DNA from: Seison nebaliae
Taxonomy: Eukaryota; Rotifera; Pararotatoria; Seisonacea; Seisonidae
Reading direction: 5' to 3'
DNA length: 64,000 nt
Assembly (NCBI GenBank): GCA_023231475.1
Contig: JALJEE010003072.1
Location: 1-64,000, forward strand
Shown here: piece after piece, positions 26,600 through 39,500 of the stretch
Layout: each line of letters begins with the position of its first letter
Position numbering within the stretch: position 1 is the first letter of the stretch
Notes under the pieces: model-generated
Databases searched by the model: none
What the model saw: the letters and a program-made list of their open reading frames with translations, nothing else
What the model was told of the DNA's origin: nothing
Position numbers and translations under genes: made by a program

Positions 26600-27610
26600 T
26601 CATATAATTTTTAGTATCTATCGAATAACATCGAAACATTTTACAGACAACTCATCTCGAATCATTGGTGAGGAAATTTGATACGAATTGTATATGAAGG
26701 AAGAGAATGTGCGATGAATTTTTAACAGCTCTCCCTTCCCAATTGAGGAGATAAGTAAAATTGAGCAGAATAACATGATGTTGCATGGTCAACATTCATG
26801 AATAATGACAAACTAGTAAAGTGGGCAATTGGCATAATGATTGCCTGTTTTTATGACATGAATGAAACGGTGGAAAGTATCAATTTGTAAATTTAATTTG
26901 TAAATGAGCTCATCTTTACATTCGATATTGGTAGAAAAAGTCTAACAACCTGTAACTACGTCAAAATAATTATTTTGTTATTCTACTCCCTCATACATGT
27001 AGTTGATGTTGGAAAATGTTTAGATGAAATCCAATTTATTTTTGAATATCATTCCTTTTATTGTATGATTTTTATCTTTCTTTTGAAACTTGTCCAAATT
27101 ATATTCATGATAAAATTAATGATGTTTGACAATTCTTATGAAATTTTCCGTTAATTCAGTTAAGCTAATTTTAAGTTCAATAGGGAAAATTCAATAATTT
27201 TTATTTTTATTATGTCATTGGCGAGATATAATTCTCGGAAGTGAATGCGTATATTTAGTTTAGGAGTATTTAGTTATACGATGATTTTGTTTGTTTCAAA
27301 TTTTTTACAGAGAAAGATATGGAATTAGAATAAATATTAAAGTGCCTTTCCATTTTCAAAACTTTGCGATGTGAATTAGAAAAGTTTAGGTTTAATTCGA
27401 TTGATAAATTTAGGTGATTGTTTTATTTGGGTTTCATTTGAGTTTCAATTTGAAATTGGTGGGCTGAGTGTGTAATGTTAATTAGAGTAAAAATTGGTTT
27501 GAGATTTAAGCCGCACATAAAGTAAATTATGTAATTTATTAGTTAATATTCTTCATTTGAACATCGAAATTTATTTAGTTTATGAAATAATAGGACGTTC
27601 GTAACAGAGA
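26600..27610. other. Spacer between tRNA and ARL6IP1-like gene
   Basis: About 1 kb of AT-rich sequence with no gene recognised. It should contain the promoter of the plus-strand gene starting at 27611. Confidence 0.45.
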
Positions 27611-28391
27611 ATGCAACGGTCACCGAATCGTCGACAATCGATAGTTATGTCGTCGTTGATGCCATTGTTGAAGTGGGCACAAGATGTGGATGAAATAAAG
27701 AGAAGTTCATACCATTGGAAACGGATATTTATCCTGTTGAATGAGTTGATTGAATGGAAGAGCAATTTTGCTCCTTTCATCATTTTCTTGTTGATCTCTG
27801 GAATTTTTGGGTTATCATCTTTCTCCACTTCTTCAACTTTTCATGAAAAGTATTTATAGAACGATAAAGGAGTATGAGTTGACAGTGTCCTCTTGCATTT
27901 TATGGTGTTCCCTCATATTTTTGAATGTGGATTTTCTTCTGTTGAAATTGCAGAATAAGTTTACAGAGTTATAATTTTTCAATTTTTTTAATGGAATTCT
28001 TAAACTTAATTCTTTTCCTATGTCATTCAGTAATGGGAAGAAGACGAATGAGAGAGAATACACGAACTTCTGTGAACGTATTTCACATTTGGGAGTTTAT
28101 CTCTTAAATTTTCTTATGAAACAATTAGAATTAAGACAAAAGAAGAAACAAGTCGTTAGATTAATTTCTTTCTTCAAACTCTCATATCTTTATTTGGAAT
28201 TTGAATATGAATAGTTTCTACTCATCTGGTTAACAATATTAGTAGGAAGCGCTTTCTTCTGTCATATATTCCACGATTTTTACATCACATATTTCTCCAT
28301 CTTATTCCTCTCCTTCATACCAGGAATACGTCAACGCAATCTATTCACCACATGCAAAAATCGACTCCGCCTACTAATGAGTTTAGATTAA
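27611..28391 (+). CDS. ARL6IP1: ARL6IP1-like reticulon-homology ER protein (4 exons, 198 aa)
   Basis: Exons: 27611-27810, 27860-27958, 28031-28151, 28215-28391. They sum to 597 nt with compatible phases; human ARL6IP1 is 203 residues. Seen: LNELIEWKSNFAPFIIFLLI corresponds to the first hairpin after the WERAWFPP region of ARL6IP1. Next comes a Cys-containing second hydrophobic stretch (SSCILWCSLIFL), then NEREYTNFCERISHLGVYLL in the place of QQQRFHEICSNLVKTRRRAV, and a last double hydrophobic block ending FLSFIPGIRQRN. The family shapes tubular ER membrane and affects trafficking and apoptosis. Antisense frames (27580-27828, 27854-28063) are shadows. The donors are weak (GTTATC, GTTTAC, GTCGTT), but the joined protein aligns along its whole length, which is the main support. 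Confidence 0.8.
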
Positions 28392-30556
28392 CAATCATGC
28401 CCAAACCAATTAATCCAAACAACAACAACAACAATAAGAAGAAGATCGAATTAGAGCAACATTATTTCTTTATAAAGTCTCGTTATTTTTTCCTTTCAAA
28501 AATGTTTTCATATAAGAGACATGCAAAAATAAAATTGTCTTTCCCATTCTGTCTGTTATGGGGGATAATGGGAGAAGATGGAATAATGACAGAATGGAAA
28601 TTCTTCGTGACGTTCATTCGAGACGACGTGATGACATTATGATTTGGATGTAATGTCATTCATCGGAACTTATGATAGAAAATTTAAAATTTCCTTCCAC
28701 AATTCCATTTTCGTTTACTTTGAGTCAACACACTTCTTCCATGTTCGTTTCCTTTTCACTTCGACTAATCATATTCTGACGTGAATTTTATGACCTAATT
28801 TCTCCGTTCGCTCATCAAATCTTGAAGTAAGTCATTGAAATTCATTTGCATTCAATCTCCTCTTTCATTGTCATCATCATTAGACATCCGATGGTCCACC
28901 TCCATCTTTCCTTCTATTTCTCCTCCCCCAAACAAAAAAAAATGAAACCAGTTCACTTATTTAAGTTATAGTATTATTAAAAATAATAAAAATTCTTTCT
29001 TCTCATATCGACATATTTCCCATTCTTCAAATTTCAGTTTTCTGATTTATTTGGCAGTAGAATTGCATAAATCTGATGACAATCATCGATTATACTACTT
29101 TCTTCTGATAGTCAAATTCTCATGGAATTCTCCTTTATTCTCCCGTACGCGCATGCGCTCTATTTATTCTCCATTATTCAGATTTAAGAAATCGATAAAA
29201 CCAACTTTTTTCATGAAAGAGAAGAATGCAAATGAAATTTACTTTTTATGTCAACCGAATTCCAATTAATTGTTATTTAAACATCCGTTCACTATCAATA
29301 CTTCATCCATTTTCATCATAACACTACCAATTATTGGACTTGTTGCATTCGCATAAATTGACGAAATAATCATTCTTCAAATGTTTCCATTAGTTGTTTG
29401 GAAAGTTTTGAACGTGCAATTCTTATAATATATTGTTCACTATCGATTGTCCATAAATTCACAAATGAGATTAATCGAAATAAGAATAATAATTCTATCA
29501 GACGGAAGAAGAATATATCAATAATTTCTTTACACGACGAGAAGTTACGCACTAATCGTCCACTAACCTTTTTCTCGCACTTTTTTCCATTTCGTTACTT
29601 TCCTTATCGATTCTCATCAGTAATTATTCATTTGATTTCCTTTTCATTTATGTCTTTCTCCTACGAAGACGTAAGAATGAGTTGAGAATGATCATCCTCC
29701 GATGGAGAATATTGTTTTGGAGAAATCAATAGATCGGAATGAAGCAGAGCTTGTTTCATGCTTCATAGCGTCATAATGATTTGCTGTTTTCCTCCTCCTT
29801 CTTTTTGTCTCACAATCTTCTTCTTTCCAATTATCTTTTCAGTTTTCTCACAACAATACGTTTCTCTTCTTTCCAATTATGCACACTACGTTTATCCATT
29901 CTCGTCTTATCTCCAATATTTCTCCTTCTTCACCAAATGATTTCGAAGAGAAATATTAGGAAAACTCCATTTGAAATTCAACGAGATATTCTCCCAACTA
30001 AATTGGAAATAAAAGAGAAATATTCGGAACTTTCATTCTCCTCACTTATCATTCGAACATGATTATATTAGTCTGTTATTTAGTCATTAAATGAAAATGA
30101 GAGAATGTTGGAGAAAGGAGGAGGCAGAAAATAATCAAATTAAAAAAAACGAAAAATTTCCATTAAAAAATTTCATGTCTCACAATTGAAATAAGTTTGA
30201 AGTAAACAACTTCATTTTTAATATGGATAATTTGGTGCATCATATACTACATCTTTCCATTCGAACACATTAAGATTACAATGGGATTTCTGATGAAACG
30301 ATGGAATGGATTTAATCGACTTCTTCTAATAGAAACTTCATTCAATCTATTAATCAAATTAAAAGATTTGCCCACATTCCTTCCCCCACCATATTTACTT
30401 CCATCATTTATTCATGCAATCACATATTTTCCCATTATCTTCATTTTCCTAACCATTCTTCATTCGTATTCTCTTGTTGTGACAGAAAGAAAAAAAATAA
30501 AAGGAAATTTTAGAAAAAAAACGAAAATTTTTCATCAGAATTTTTAGATTTTGAAA
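28392..30556. other. Spacer before neuropeptide gene
   Basis: About 2.2 kb with scattered short frames (29051-29269, 29398-29685, 29781-30062, 30281-30547). These are rich in Phe/Ser/Leu from T-rich sequence and look like chance. Nothing else is supported. Confidence 0.45.
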
Positions 30557-30982
30557 ATGGGCAAAAATTATGTGCTGATGATTCTAGTAGCATTATTCTC
30601 CATTTTCCAACTACTTCACGCTTTCCCCAACAAAGACGAAGCTGTTCTCAATTCCAATAAACGAGTTGAAGTACCAACAAATGATGAGATGTTATCGGCA
30701 TTAAATCGATTCTACGACAATGAAGTCGATTCACATTTATTGGAAGTGTTGAAGCAATTATGGGAAGAGGATGAGCCACATATGTGGAAACGTGCATTTG
30801 CAGCTTTGCGTGGTAAACGTGAAAGAAATGATGAATATCCATCAAATTTCAAACGAGCATTTCAAATGATGAGAGGACGACGAAATCCATCAAGTTTCAC
30901 ATTTCCTTCTAACAACAAACTTTTTCATTTAATTTCAATAGTCGAAGAGAATAAACGAGCATTTGCTGCATTGCGTGGTTGA
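30557..30982 (+). CDS. Neuropeptide precursor with amidated AFxxxR peptides
   Basis: The ATG at 30557 is chosen over the in-frame TTG at 30551 because it starts a clean signal peptide (residues 1-~23, VLMILVALFSIFQLLHA). Three cassettes follow dibasic sites: KR-AFAALRG-KR, KR-AFQMMRG-RR and KR-AFAALRG-stop. The terminal Gly of each is the usual amide donor, so the predicted peptides are AFAALR-amide (twice) and AFQMMR-amide. Bases 30894-30941 look like a 48-nt intron (donor GTTTCA, a CTAAC branch-like word, acceptor TTTCAATAG). Removing it keeps the frame and gives a shorter third spacer. I do not recognise the family in my knowledge of nematode nlp genes. A poly(A) signal lies 39 bases after the stop. 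Confidence 0.8.
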   Translation: MGKNYVLMILVALFSIFQLLHAFPNKDEAVLNSNKRVEVPTNDEMLSALNRFYDNEVDSHLLEVLKQLWEEDEPHMWKRAFAALRGKRERNDEYPSNFKRAFQMMRGRRNPSSFTFPSNNKLFHLISIVEENKRAFAALRG

Positions 30983-31020
30983 GAATATTTATTATTATTA
31001 TTATTATTATTAACAAGATC

Positions 31021-31026
31021 AATAAA
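31021..31026 (+). terminator. Poly(A) signal of neuropeptide gene
   Basis: AATAAA, repeated once immediately downstream, shortly after the stop at 30982. Confidence 0.6.
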
Positions 31027-31184
31027 TAAAACTTTAATTTGTCTATATAGTGGCTCATTCACACATGTTCAGTGAAAAACGATTTAGTTTTCATTATTTC
31101 ATTTAAAATTAAATTTCCATAAATTCTTCTTATTTGGTTTCTCTTTTTTAATTCTTCCAAAAATATTCCAAATAAAAAGAAAAT

Positions 31185-32871
31185 TCAATTCAACGAGGAG
31201 AATGATGAGAAATAACAGGCTAATTCCGTCGTATCGTTTGCTGCGTGACGACTTAGCATCGAATTCTTATCATACATTGATTGTACACGAATGGAAGTCA
31301 TCGATGTGTTCATTTCATCATCACTCGTCAACTTTTTCTTCGTGCGAACTTTCGACGTTGCCGGTCGTTGTTTCCGATGTTTCTTTGGTAGTTTTATATC
31401 ACAATCTTGTTCGATCAAATTCGAATAATATTTCAATGTGGATGGGGCAGTCTGTGCGAAACGTTGTGTCAATGGCAACACTGAACAACTATTGGTTATC
31501 TTCTTATATTTCGGTTTGTCTACATTTTTCGCTTGTAATTCGATCGAAGGAAATTCATTATAAGCAACAATTCGACCATCTTTCCCATTCTGGTGTTTTA
31601 TTCTTTCGATTTCTCTCAATTTCTCTCGATTACCCTTCATCGTTTTCAATTGCTCCTCAATCAAATGTTCATATTTCACTTCTCTTAATAATTTATCAAG
31701 CTCATCCGGCTCTTCTTTTCTTTCCACTTTCTCTTCATTAAATTTCGATAAATATTTCAAGTTGCATAAAACGTCACTTTGAAAGCAACCGGTTAGATCG
31801 AGAACTTTCTTATAATTCGCTTGCAACAACTTAGAAACGTAAGGATTGTACAAAGAATTACCAAAGAATCTAACTCGATACTCTTCAATAATCTCGTCAT
31901 TCTTCTTCTTATAAATCTCCATTTCCTCTTCTAAATGTTTTATGCTAAAAATAATTTTCAGTAATTTTTAAGCACCTAAACTATTCTAAGCTTAACTGTT
32001 CTTTAAATTCCTTTTCATTTGTGTGCCATTGCTTCGTAAGAATCTCCTTCTCCTCATTCCACTTCCATCGTTCTTTCACCAACTCCTTCTTCAACTTCTC
32101 CTCTGATCTTTTATTCCAACGCGCCTATAAAACAAATCGATCTGGATTATGAGGAGAACACACGGAAAATTTTCATTTTCTTTAACAATTTCATTCTGCC
32201 TTCGTTCCTCATATTGCTCATGAATTTTTTTCAAACATTTTGAATGAATCTCATACTCCAACTCTTTCGTCAATTCTTCAATTCTCTAAAAAAAAATCGA
32301 TTTTTCATTTTCCATAAAATAAATAAATAAGGAAAAACTTTATGGAATTTCTCTTCATTCGCTACCTCTTTCTCTCTCAACACTTTCTCCAACTCATCTT
32401 TATATTTCTTTTCATATTCCGATTGAAGCTGACCAATTTTCTTGTAGTTTCGATCAGTGACATTCTTCATTTCCGTCTTATGATTCTGAATGAAGGAGAA
32501 TTGATATTTGAACACATAAAGGAATATGTTTTAGTGTTGATAACTTCTTTCAATCGATTTATTTCTTTATCGAATTTCTGAAGATCGTCTGCTCGAATTT
32601 GTTGATATTTCTCTTCTTTTTCAAGTAGTCCATTCTCCAATTCTTTCTCATAATACTTTAACAATTTTTGTTTTTCTTCTAATAACTTCTCTTCAAATGC
32701 TTTCTGATTACGTTTATTGAGAAACACTATTTCCTTTTCACCAATCTCTTTTTTTTTCCAATAAAAATAAAACAAATGAAATTACTTTTTTATTTTTTTT
32801 TGTTTCTAACCAATTATTGTTCGATGTGTCAATTCTAATGGAGCATTATGACGAAATTTTAATTTATCCAT
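31185..32871 (-). CDS. Coiled-coil protein of unknown function (6 exons, 456 aa)
   Basis: Exons: 32871-32811, 32747-32545, 32485-32366, 32285-32187, 32124-31997, 31944-31185. They sum to 1371 nt and the phases agree. Residues ~20-300 are an almost unbroken Glu/Lys/Leu heptad-rich coiled coil (for example EKLLEEKQKLLKYYEKELEN). The C-terminal ~150 residues are basic (KLPKKHRKQRPATSKVRTKK) and end in a serine-rich tail. There are no membrane segments, zinc motifs or enzyme motifs. Such architecture is common in centriolar, ciliary and cytoskeletal proteins, but I cannot assign one. The first acceptor (AAAAAAAAAG at 32748) is poor, so exon 1 is the least certain part. Confidence 0.7.
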
Positions 32872-34202
32872 AAATCGAAATTTTCGAAGACGAAACTAGA
32901 AACGAATGAAATACTTTTCTCAACTTCTTATTATTGTTGGAAAGAAGAAATCTGGCGGAATTTCATTGACAGTTTATTGTTGAAAGGAAATAGAAGTTAA
33001 ATTATTTTGATAAAGTTTCAAGAATAACTTTCCTCCTTTTTTGTCAATTCGGATGTGTAGAACGCTTTCAGAAAAAATCAACTACGATTCCCAAGGAAAC
33101 ATCTGCCAATTCAATAAGAAAACAAGAATGTTACGGATATACGAGAAATAGTAGAAGAAGACGGAGAAGTGGCAAAGTAATTACTTTATTTATTTAATTT
33201 CAATAAATATATCAACATCAAATTCCTACTTCTTCTTTTCAAATATCGAATACGTGTGCCACGACAAGTTTCCATCAAATATTGCATTATTTCGTCGAGA
33301 TCCATGTAAACTGAAAGTAATAAATTCTGAATGGCGGAAACAAGCCAAATAACTATTCTTCTTTCATACAACTGAAATAAAACAATCAAATGTTTTTCCT
33401 CCATAAATGAATTCCCCACATTCTTACCATTTGCTTGTATGAAACTATATATTCAACTAAATCCCAATGGATTTCTATTCACATGGAAATCTCATTCAGA
33501 CTCTGTTTAGAAACCATATTATTAATCAAATTTATCCGCAAACCAGAATCAAACAAAAAAGTTTCCTCAAATTCTTCTAATGCTTCTAGTGGTCAATCTC
33601 ATTCTTTCTGTAATAGCACAATTTTTATTTTCTATTTCGAATTCGCCAATTTTTATTAAAATTATAAATAATTAATTAGTTATAATTAATATTGATAGTT
33701 AACTAGAAATATTCATAATTATAAACCACTAGAAATATTTAGGAAATAAACATTAATCAATTTTCACCATATTATTTCTGATTTTTGGCACGACTATCTG
33801 ATAATTTGATCATAGTCGACCTAAACCTGAAAAGAAAACCTAGGTGAAAAAAAAACCTATCAGCGGGGTTTAGTTGGGAAAAAATTGTCTAACAATTTCA
33901 ACACGAAAGGAAAAAGCCTAAAGAATTAAAATAGTTGGCTTATATTTGACGTGTCAAATAGTTTTTCTTATTACATACACGTATCGAAGGATAAATTAGT
34001 CGGAGAAAGGCCAAATTTTCCAATTTTATTTATAGTTCATTTGACTGCCTAGCACAAAGTGAACAATTCTCAACTTTTTTCAGGTACACCTTCAAAATAT
34101 GTTGTACCATTTAGTCATTTTGAACAAGTATAATTTACAATTCATTTTCGTACACATCTAATTTTACAGTTTTCATCTTCTATTAGATAGTTTTTTTCCA
34201 AC
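32872..34202. other. Spacer with a possible gene relic
   Basis: It holds the 5' flanks of two divergent genes. Minus-strand frames between 33650 and 33186 have splice-like joints and a tail VWMDLDEIMQYL-type helix, but an in-frame TGA near 33479 and missing upstream exons prevent a gene model. Two copies of ACTAGAAATATT lie at ~33700-33740. Nothing else is supported. Confidence 0.4.
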
Positions 34203-35540
34203 ATGCCGAAACGTAATCAAAACCATTGGCGATCAACTTTGTTGCCGACGACAGAAGGAGTACCTCTGAGTATCACCGACATATCGGTTATAGGAAAGGA
34301 TGATGAAGATCTGGTTTCTTCGGATATTGAGAACAAAGAGAATATTTGTTCGGGAACTGAAAACGTGGAAGAGCGGAAACAAGTCGAAAAGGATGTTGAA
34401 AGAAAAGAAACAATTATTGTAGATGAAACGGACACGTTGGAAGAATCGGAAGAAGAAGAAGGTGAGTCAATATATCTCTTGGATAAAGATAACGTGGTAA
34501 CTCAAACGAATTGGTTCTGTCGGTGGAAAAGAGAATTCTGGGATCAAACACCCCTTACACATATTATCATTACCATTCTGGCTCTAATACAGGTGTACCA
34601 ATTGATAAAAATTTATAAAATTCACATAATGATGTTCGAAACAATAATGATGATCCAATCGTTATTGATGGAAATGATAAATTATTGCATTGCAATAATT
34701 AGAAAAAATTCCAAATTGATTTCCAATTTTATTCAAAATATTGAATGGAGGGGAGGAGTCGTAATGTTTTATGGATTTATAACAAACATAATTTTCAATA
34801 AGACAATGTTAAATTGTTTTAGACGATCGTGGCACCTGACCACAAAATCGATAAAAGAAATAATATTCTTTGTGGAAATGATGGGAAAAAATTCCATTGA
34901 ATTTTTTAAGATTTTATTATTAATTATTTTTCGTATGGAATATGCCGTTACCATTTTCGGTTCGGTACTTATTTCACTCGTCCTATCAAATTTCATCAAT
35001 AAAAGAAAAGAAATCGTTTTTGTGAATGATGCTACGGAAAGGCAAACATACGGTGAAAATGTTATTGTAGCGAATGAGAATGAAGATTGTTTAGAAGAAT
35101 TACCAGTGGGCAATGTAAATGATGTTACGAATGATGCCAATCATTTTGGATCTCATGGCGATGACACCAACACAGGATGTGGTCAAGGAACAATTATTTT
35201 ACTTCCATCACCAAGACGAAATATGGAATCTTCGGAGGACGAATGTGAATTATCAAATGGAAAGAGAAAGTCGGAAAAATATGGAATTCCATCACCCATA
35301 GTCCTCGAATTCTCACGGAGACGATCGAATTCAACGGTGGATATTAATGAATTACTTGTGAAGAAAAACATTGTACCTCTCTCAAAAATAATCGTTTCTC
35401 CCAAATTATGTTATTACGAATTCGTAAGTGTGGAAATGATGGATGAAGTAAGAATTCAATTGAAAGATGTGAAGGAAATTCAAATGAAAAAAGTAACACC
35501 TCGTTGTTATAGAATGTTGCAAAATAAATATTTGTCATAA
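34203..35540 (+). CDS. Multi-pass membrane protein, orphan (445 aa)
   Basis: A single open frame with an ATG at 34203. Residues 1-~95 are acidic and Ser/Glu-rich (DTLEESEEEEG). About four hydrophobic segments follow between residues ~115 and 265: HIIITILALIQVYQLIKIY, a Met/Ile-rich stretch, a FYGFITNIIF stretch, and FFKILLLIIF into VTIFGSVLISLVLSNF. The C-terminal ~180 residues are polar with a KRK basic patch and RRR-SNSTVD, likely cytosolic or nuclear-facing. No family is recognised. A strong donor-like GTGAGT at ~34460 has no phase-compatible acceptor, so no intron is modelled. A poly(A) signal follows at 35598. Confidence 0.65.
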   Translation: MPKRNQNHWRSTLLPTTEGVPLSITDISVIGKDDEDLVSSDIENKENICSGTENVEERKQVEKDVERKETIIVDETDTLEESEEEEGESIYLLDKDNVVTQTNWFCRWKREFWDQTPLTHIIITILALIQVYQLIKIYKIHIMMFETIMMIQSLLMEMINYCIAIIRKNSKLISNFIQNIEWRGGVVMFYGFITNIIFNKTMLNCFRRSWHLTTKSIKEIIFFVEMMGKNSIEFFKILLLIIFRMEYAVTIFGSVLISLVLSNFINKRKEIVFVNDATERQTYGENVIVANENEDCLEELPVGNVNDVTNDANHFGSHGDDTNTGCGQGTIILLPSPRRNMESSEDECELSNGKRKSEKYGIPSPIVLEFSRRRSNSTVDINELLVKKNIVPLSKIIVSPKLCYYEFVSVEMMDEVRIQLKDVKEIQMKKVTPRCYRMLQNKYLS

Positions 35541-35597
35541 AAGGACAATTAAAATTTGACATTCATTTATATCGTTCATTTTGTAGTAATTCGGTTC

Positions 35598-35603
35598 AAT
35601 AAA
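35598..35603 (+). terminator. Poly(A) signal of orphan membrane gene
   Basis: AATAAA, 57 bases after the stop codon at 35540. Confidence 0.55.
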
Positions 35604-36507
35604 ATTCTTCTTATAAAACTCTAATAAAACTAAAAATTATTTATAAGTTCTTGATAAAATTCTCTTTCAATTCAACAAGGAAATATTTTTAATTTATCAC
35701 ATATCAATTGACATGGAATGAACTGTTGAAAAATTATAATTCATTCTATTATTAAGACACGATATATTAAACTAATTATCAAGGAAGAACTGATGGAATG
35801 GACATGTTGAAGTTTTAACAATTTCAATTTGAGATTTTTAAAAGAAATTCATAATATTTTTTAATTTGATAATATAGTTTTTAGATGTTCGTTAATGACA
35901 GTCATTTCCGTTGAACAATTAGAGACAGGAAAGGAGAGACGTTAGAGAATCGAATGAAGATTAATTTGACGAAATGGATTGTGATTGAAATAAACGAATA
36001 ATAATAATTATATAATTGAGAAGTTTCTTCTTTTGTAAACAAAAATAAAATAGATTATATTTAGAAGCAGTTTGGATATTCGATCCGAATAAAGACGAAA
36101 GAAAAATTCTTCAGGAGCAACTTCTTCAACTCAAATTTAAAGAATTGGATTGAAAGTGTTTCTGATCAATTTTCCTTTTCTGTTCGAAATGTTCGATCAA
36201 TAATTTCACACCGTGATGGCAGCAAATGATGATAGGGGGATGATGAATATTAATGACAATTATTATTAATTAAAACAAAAATAAAATAAATTCATTCAAT
36301 CAACAAATCAGTCGTTGTCGCAAATTAATTATTTGTCCACAAATGACACGATATATAATAAGAGTTTGTGAAAATAATTGCCTTTTTTTTTCAGATGCAT
36401 TTCTTCATCTGATGAGATATTGATCGCAATTTCATACATCTTTTTCTGTGTGTGCGCTATGTGTGTGTTTGTGTGTGTGTGTGTTGTGTATTTGTGCAAT
36501 ATTTCGA
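35604..36507. other. Spacer between convergent genes
   Basis: About 0.9 kb, AT-rich, including a TG-rich run near 36447-36485 that extends into the 3' end of the abLIM-like gene. No gene is recognised. Confidence 0.4.
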
Positions 36508-39500
36508 TTAGAATAAAGCACAAAGTTTCTTCATTTCAATACGACGCCATGACGGCAATTTGACGAAATCACTTTTGTGCATCTCAAATAATCTGAAGAA
36601 ATCTTCATTTCTCAAATACATCTGGAAAGAGAGAGAGAGAGAATAAAAGAAAGAGAAATATTGCGAGGAAAATCGAACTTCTAATTGTTGTCGATTAATA
36701 TTTCTTTTTCGTAATTCTTTAATGTCACTTTTGAGTTGAAGGATTTGAGGATAAGAATAATTCTTAGAGGAAGAAGATTAGATGAAAAAATTTATAGAAA
36801 ATAAAATTAAACTCCATTGATGCATAGTTGGGGAGTAGATTTAGCGGCTGGTGTGCCCAAAACGGATGTGCAATTCATATCGATAACTTCGCCATCCTCA
36901 TCCTGATAAAGTTCTTCATTCTCTTGAAGAATTTCTGTCAACTATTTTGGGAAAATTGAGGAATAAAAATGAAATTGAAACGAACTTTATCATCGTTCTC
37001 CCGATAAGCTGGTGGGAGCGATCGACAGTCACGAGTCGATTGTGGTTTCGACGAATACATTGCGCGATGACGTTGATCTAGTATGTAGATATATGAAATG
37101 TGAATAAAAAGTGAAATATGAAATGAAAGGAACAAGCATAATCAGTATATGGAAGTTGATGGAATCGATATCCGACTGGTGATAGAACACCGTTGGGTTG
37201 AACACGATAAGAAGAATTGCGAACATTCTTTGAAATGATGGGACGAACAATTCGTTCATAACGACTGGGTGATGTCTTATAATGATATGGATAATTGAGT
37301 GGAATACTTGAGGCATCATGAGTAGCATCATTGGTTCGAGATGATAAGATTGGATCATTACCATCACCAAATTTATTCACATTCTCTTCATATTCCTCAT
37401 TGTCATTGAGATTAATTTCAAAATTATTTTGGGTATTCACTGAAAGTTGTTGATTGACATCATCTAAATTATTCATATCCGTTTCCACTGATTGACGAAA
37501 ACGTTGAGTTTGCCGTTCAGCTTCCAATCGTTCGTGAACGAAATTCTTCTCTTCTTTCAATGATCGAATAAAAACACGAGCAAATGGATTCTTCTCTACA
37601 CATTTCTCTAACATCTTTATTCGTTCAATCTTCTTCTTCTCAATAATTTCCAATTGTTTTATATTCTCTTTCGTTTCTTCATCAATCTCATCATCAGAAA
37701 TAATGGCACCATCATGATATGGTTGTATCATACATTGATGTCCATTATCTGCTGTCAATCGTCGAGTATGTGATGAATATTTCGATTCTTCCTCTTTCTT
37801 CCATTCGATACTCTTCTTTTTGTTGACGTCATCATTCTCCGTTAAATAATAATCACAACTGAGAATTGGCGTGTAAGGAGGAGCGGGCCAATCGGTTGTT
37901 TCTATTGTGGGTACTTGATTAGGGAGTGGTGGAGCTCCCTCAGCGAAACGTGATAGATGAACAGGATCATCATATTTCTTTCGCTGTTGAATTCCTGTTT
38001 CTCGAAGTGAAAGATTTCCATAATTTCTCGAATTTGTCGAATGTGGAGGAAGGAAACAGTTGGGACGTTTATGAACACATTCGCTCAATGTTCGAGAAGA
38101 ACGAGTGACTAGAGCATTGGTTGCATTAGCTGTTGGTGTGATTGGCGATTGGGAATAATGTTCTAACATTCGTCTCTTCACTGTATTCTCCAATTCTAGA
38201 AATGATTAAATAAATTTTCATATGGAAAATGAGGAAGAAAAGAAGAATATTAACGTTTCTTTCTCAAATCGTCAGTGATGGTTCTATAGAAATTTTTTGC
38301 TTCTATGAAAAGAGACATGAAACAAGTTGAAATGAAAGAGAATGATGTTTACGTCTGGAGAAAGATATCGATCCTTCAATAATAATAATAATAATAATAA
38401 TGTGAGAAAAGAAGAAAGAATCTTTAAAAAAAAAAAACAGTTCCAATTATCAATTAACGAGAAGAATGAAGATATTCGACACTTCAATCAGATGAGAGAA
38501 TGAAAAAGAAGAAAAAAACAGGAAAGATATCGATAAAGACAGATGTCATCGATTGAGACATCTCTATAATCGGAAATGGATTATAAGAGATATCGTAGGA
38601 AGAGAAGAAGAAGAAGAAGAAGAAACGATTCGGCGAAAATAAGAAATAGAAATATCTTAATTCTATTTTATGCATCAATACTTTTCAATAAACAATTTCT
38701 TCTTTTTCTTTCAATTTCTTTCAATTTCCACAATTTCTTTCCTCCCACTCTCCACATAGCTCAATAATGACAACAACAACAACAGACAACAAGTTGAGTC
38801 GAAATAAAATTAACAGAGTTGAAATGAGTGGAGAATGGAGTGGAGAAAATATGAAGGAAGAATTTAAAAGAGAAAAATAATTAAAATTGAATGATGAAGA
38901 GAATGATCAATATATCGAGCCACAATTAGATTCGATTGATTGCACGAGAAGATGACAATTCTTTCATCTGTTTAATTATTTCATATCCATCACATGAACT
39001 AGATGACAACGACGAAACGACAGAATGAATGATGGGAGAGGAGAATGTAAACATTTACCAATCATTTGCCCGCTATTATTACATGATCGATCGAAAGATG
39101 TGAAAGTTTCGGTCGACGAAATTGAAAGACGAAATTTGTGATGAAAGAAAAGAAGAGTTCACTACACAATATTTCTTCTGGCTCGACTCGTATTCTTTCC
39201 TACCTCCCTCTCTCCCTCTCTGCCACTTCGACGATAATGATGAAAGGAAGAAGAAGAAGAAGAAGAAGAAGAAGTTCGTTGATCAATTCTCACGTAAGTG
39301 AATTGACCGTAATCCTTTAACTAAAAAAACTAAAACAATAATAATAATGAGACTAAAGTAAACCACATCGGATAAGAATATGATGTTTTATGGTGAATGA
39401 ATGAATGAATGAAGAAAACAAATAAAAACGAATTCATCTCATACAATTTCATATTCTACTACCTCTCTCCCTCCCAGCTCGCTCCTCATTCATTCTCTCC

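Noticed and set aside
33186-33650. Minus-strand relic resembling the C-terminal helix of mitochondrial ATP synthase subunit b
   Set aside because: The resemblance is weak, a TGA is in frame near 33479, and no membrane-segment exon lies upstream before the next gene.
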